Below, one piece after another: positions 62,407 through 64,000 of a stretch of DNA of 64,000 nt. A program made the translations under genes and the position numbers. The stretch is from NCBI GenBank assembly GCA_002633025.1, contig NMRB01002040.1, positions 9,883 to 73,882 on the forward strand. Direction: 5' to 3'. The notes under the pieces are model-generated. The model had not been told where the DNA came from. It was given only the letters and a program-made list of their open reading frames with translations, and did no database searches. This DNA is from Notospermus geniculatus (lineage: Eukaryota > Nemertea > Pilidiophora > Heteronemertea > Lineidae). Numbering within the stretch: the first letter of the stretch is position 1; each line of letters opens with the position of its first letter.

Positions 62407-62561
62407 TTTGGTGCAAGTGACCAGGATCTAAACGAACCACTTCAACATGGAATGCAGCCAGCAGCTTGGTAACTGGTGTCATACGAACATACGGACTCGA
62501 TCGAGGGAATGTTAACGGGACATCCCTCCAAACTAGGTATACGGATTCGGCAAACTACAGT

Positions 62562-62700
62562 ACATACGGTCCCACAAGGGAAAAACAGCGGTCTCACAAT
62601 TGTGAGAAATTACGGTCCCGGAGGGGAAAAACGGCGGTCTCATAACGGAGACAAACTATGGTCCCAGAGCGGAAAAACGGCGGTCTCAAACGGATGTACT
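62562..62700. repeat. Three ~46-bp tandem repeats
   Basis: Units begin ACGGTCCCACAAGGGAAAAA (and variants) and contain CGGCGGTCTCA. They lie between the LTR-like sequence and the start of the duplicated ferlin block. Confidence 0.6.
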
Positions 62701-62956
62701 AATTTTGAATGTGATGGTATATCTCTGTGTATAACATTCACGAAATAAATATATATATATATATTTCCAACACAATTGTGGAAAACAGACACAACAGATG
62801 TCTGCAAAGACTGCAAGTACATTAGCAGATCTTCTTTGAGTAAGAAGGGGTCTTCTCCCAAATTTTTATCTTCTCGTCATTTTCTGGCCTCACAGCACCA
62901 CTCAACTTCTCTAAGTTACTACACTGGTACAGATTGACTTGACATGTATCACTTAC

Positions 62957-63112
62957 CAATCCACTGGGGTCATTAGGCTGAAGTTCCATGGCATCTACGA
63001 TGTACACTCTGACCAAGCACTCAACTGGGGCCGAGTCGGGAAGGTGGGAGAAAAACTTCATCGGCATTGCCGCATTTGGATCCCCAGGTAATGGATAGAC
63101 ACGGAATGAGCC
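62957..63112 (-). CDS. Duplicate of ferlin exon 8
   Basis: Same 52 codons as 45997-46152 with identical amino acids and intact splice sites (TTTTCAG acceptor, GTAAGT donor). It lies ~3 kb upstream of the C2E exon, so it is out of order for a normal ferlin. It may be part of a truncated neighbouring copy, an optional exon, or an assembly duplicate. Confidence 0.7.
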
Positions 63113-63814
63113 CTGAAAACAAGAGGTGCTAGTGACATCATCGAAACATCGGTGCCTGTCACCTCTGAGGTTCCAGGCTTGAACCCAATATGACCCCATC
63201 TTTATTATTTAAGAATACAGAGGGTAACTCTCTTTGAAAGTGCATCTTCCTTCCCGGCACATTATTTCACCCAATTGTGACCCACTCTGGCGAAAAGAGT
63301 CGCATTCGTCGCATTCGCTCAGATAAGAAGGTAGAGCCTGAACGAACCGAGATGACATCAGGAGAGAATGGAAGAAATAGATTCTTTCAGATTTCATAAT
63401 AGGCTGACAATACTGAAACTGACAAACATTTGGTCTCAACCTGCCAAGGTAAGAGTGACATGTGTCTGGTTTTGCCAGAGCGGGTCACAATAATTGTCTA
63501 CAGAGCCAAAGCCTCAACGACTGTCTTTGACACCACAGCTTTCCTCTGGGAATGCGATTTTCTCCATTGCACATTAATTCACCCAATATTGTCCATACAG
63601 CGTCAGCCTCACCTTTGGCGCTCAGCTCGACTCAATATACGGAAACTGTTTTTGCTCAGTCCATTAAAAGTATACACACACACAGTTTGGGGAGTCTGGC
63701 ATTCAGGCAAGCAAACCACCAAAGAGAAGCCTTCACAAATTACACAACCGAATCTTTGCATTGATAACTGGCAAATCATAACATCGGTGTAAAGAAGTAT
63801 GCATCTGTACTGAC

Positions 63815-63940
63815 CTTGAACTCTCCCACGACATTGCTCTCCTCTTCTTCCAAATTCTTTCCACGGTTAAGTTCAAAGGTCGAACAGAAGTCATCGAAGT
63901 CGTCAAAGGTTCCCACCTTCTCCAATTCTGACTTGTACAC
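63815..63940 (-). CDS. Duplicate of ferlin exon 7
   Basis: Same 42 codons as 46794-46919, synonymous change only, with intact acceptor (CACTTAG) and donor (GTCAGT). Phase 0 to 0, so inclusion before the exon at 59983 would not shift the frame. Confidence 0.7.
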
Positions 63941-64000
63941 CTAAGTGGGCAAGAAATATCAGTGAATGATAAACAGTTGCTTATCCAAGAAGAAATCTTG

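Larger units (their letters stand above)
62766..64000. repeat. Second copy of the ferlin exon 7-8 block
   Basis: Homologous to ~45804-46990. The breakpoint at its left lies next to an (AT)n tract (62745-62762). It continues past the right end of the window. Confidence 0.88.

Overview
The window is eukaryotic. It holds a long multi-exon gene with GT-AG introns, tRNA-derived SINEs, many MITEs, a Helitron of the type with a fused endonuclease, a Mutator-like transposase, BEL/Pao-like LTR debris and a DNA-virus-like capsid-type relic. The general flavour suggests a marine invertebrate, probably a deuterostome such as an echinoderm or hemichordate. The species cannot be fixed from the sequence alone.

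Layout. 0-2 kb: a virus/Polinton-like structural protein gene on the minus strand, split by a 411-bp insertion with a 12-bp target-site duplication. 1.9-6.5 kb: a decayed Helitron/Helentron (HUH Rep, Pif1-like helicase, AP-type endonuclease). 6.8-7.9 kb: a pearl-like non-autonomous element. 8-20 kb: a MITE-rich stretch with one intact intronless four-TM (CD20/MS4A-like) gene at 13.4-14.4 kb. 20.7-21.34 kb: a second pearl-like element, abutting a single N at 21341. A Mutator-like transposase (21.3-22.6 kb) is cut by the same N. 23.9-24.6 kb: a foldback element. 24.7-27.4 kb: a 1.3-kb direct duplication. 27.4-31.3 kb: MITEs and unassigned DNA.

31.4-60 kb, minus strand: the C-terminal half of a dysferlin/myoferlin-type ferlin. 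Eighteen exons join in perfect phase (2505 nt, 834 residues plus stop) and encode C2E, linker, C2F, C2G, the transmembrane anchor and a short lumenal tail. The most interesting part is its 3' end. Downstream of the transmembrane exon lie 13 mini-exons in all: two next to two copies of the transmembrane exon, ten in a 5+5 tandem duplication, and one distal. Each has an AG acceptor in the same phase, 10-11 codons of recognisable ferlin-tail sequence and a stop codon. Twelve have a GT donor within 0-20 nt of the stop; only the most distal lacks one. This looks like a cluster of alternative C-terminal tail exons with seven different tails.

60-64 kb: a BEL/Pao-like LTR fragment sits next to a second copy of two ferlin exons (62.8-64.0 kb), placed out of order upstream of the exons shown here. 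The two paralogous blocks of the tail-exon array (32.1-36.4 and 36.4-39.7 kb) also act as an empty-site test. They show exactly where a pearl-like element, a TTAA-type MITE and another MITE inserted after the duplication.
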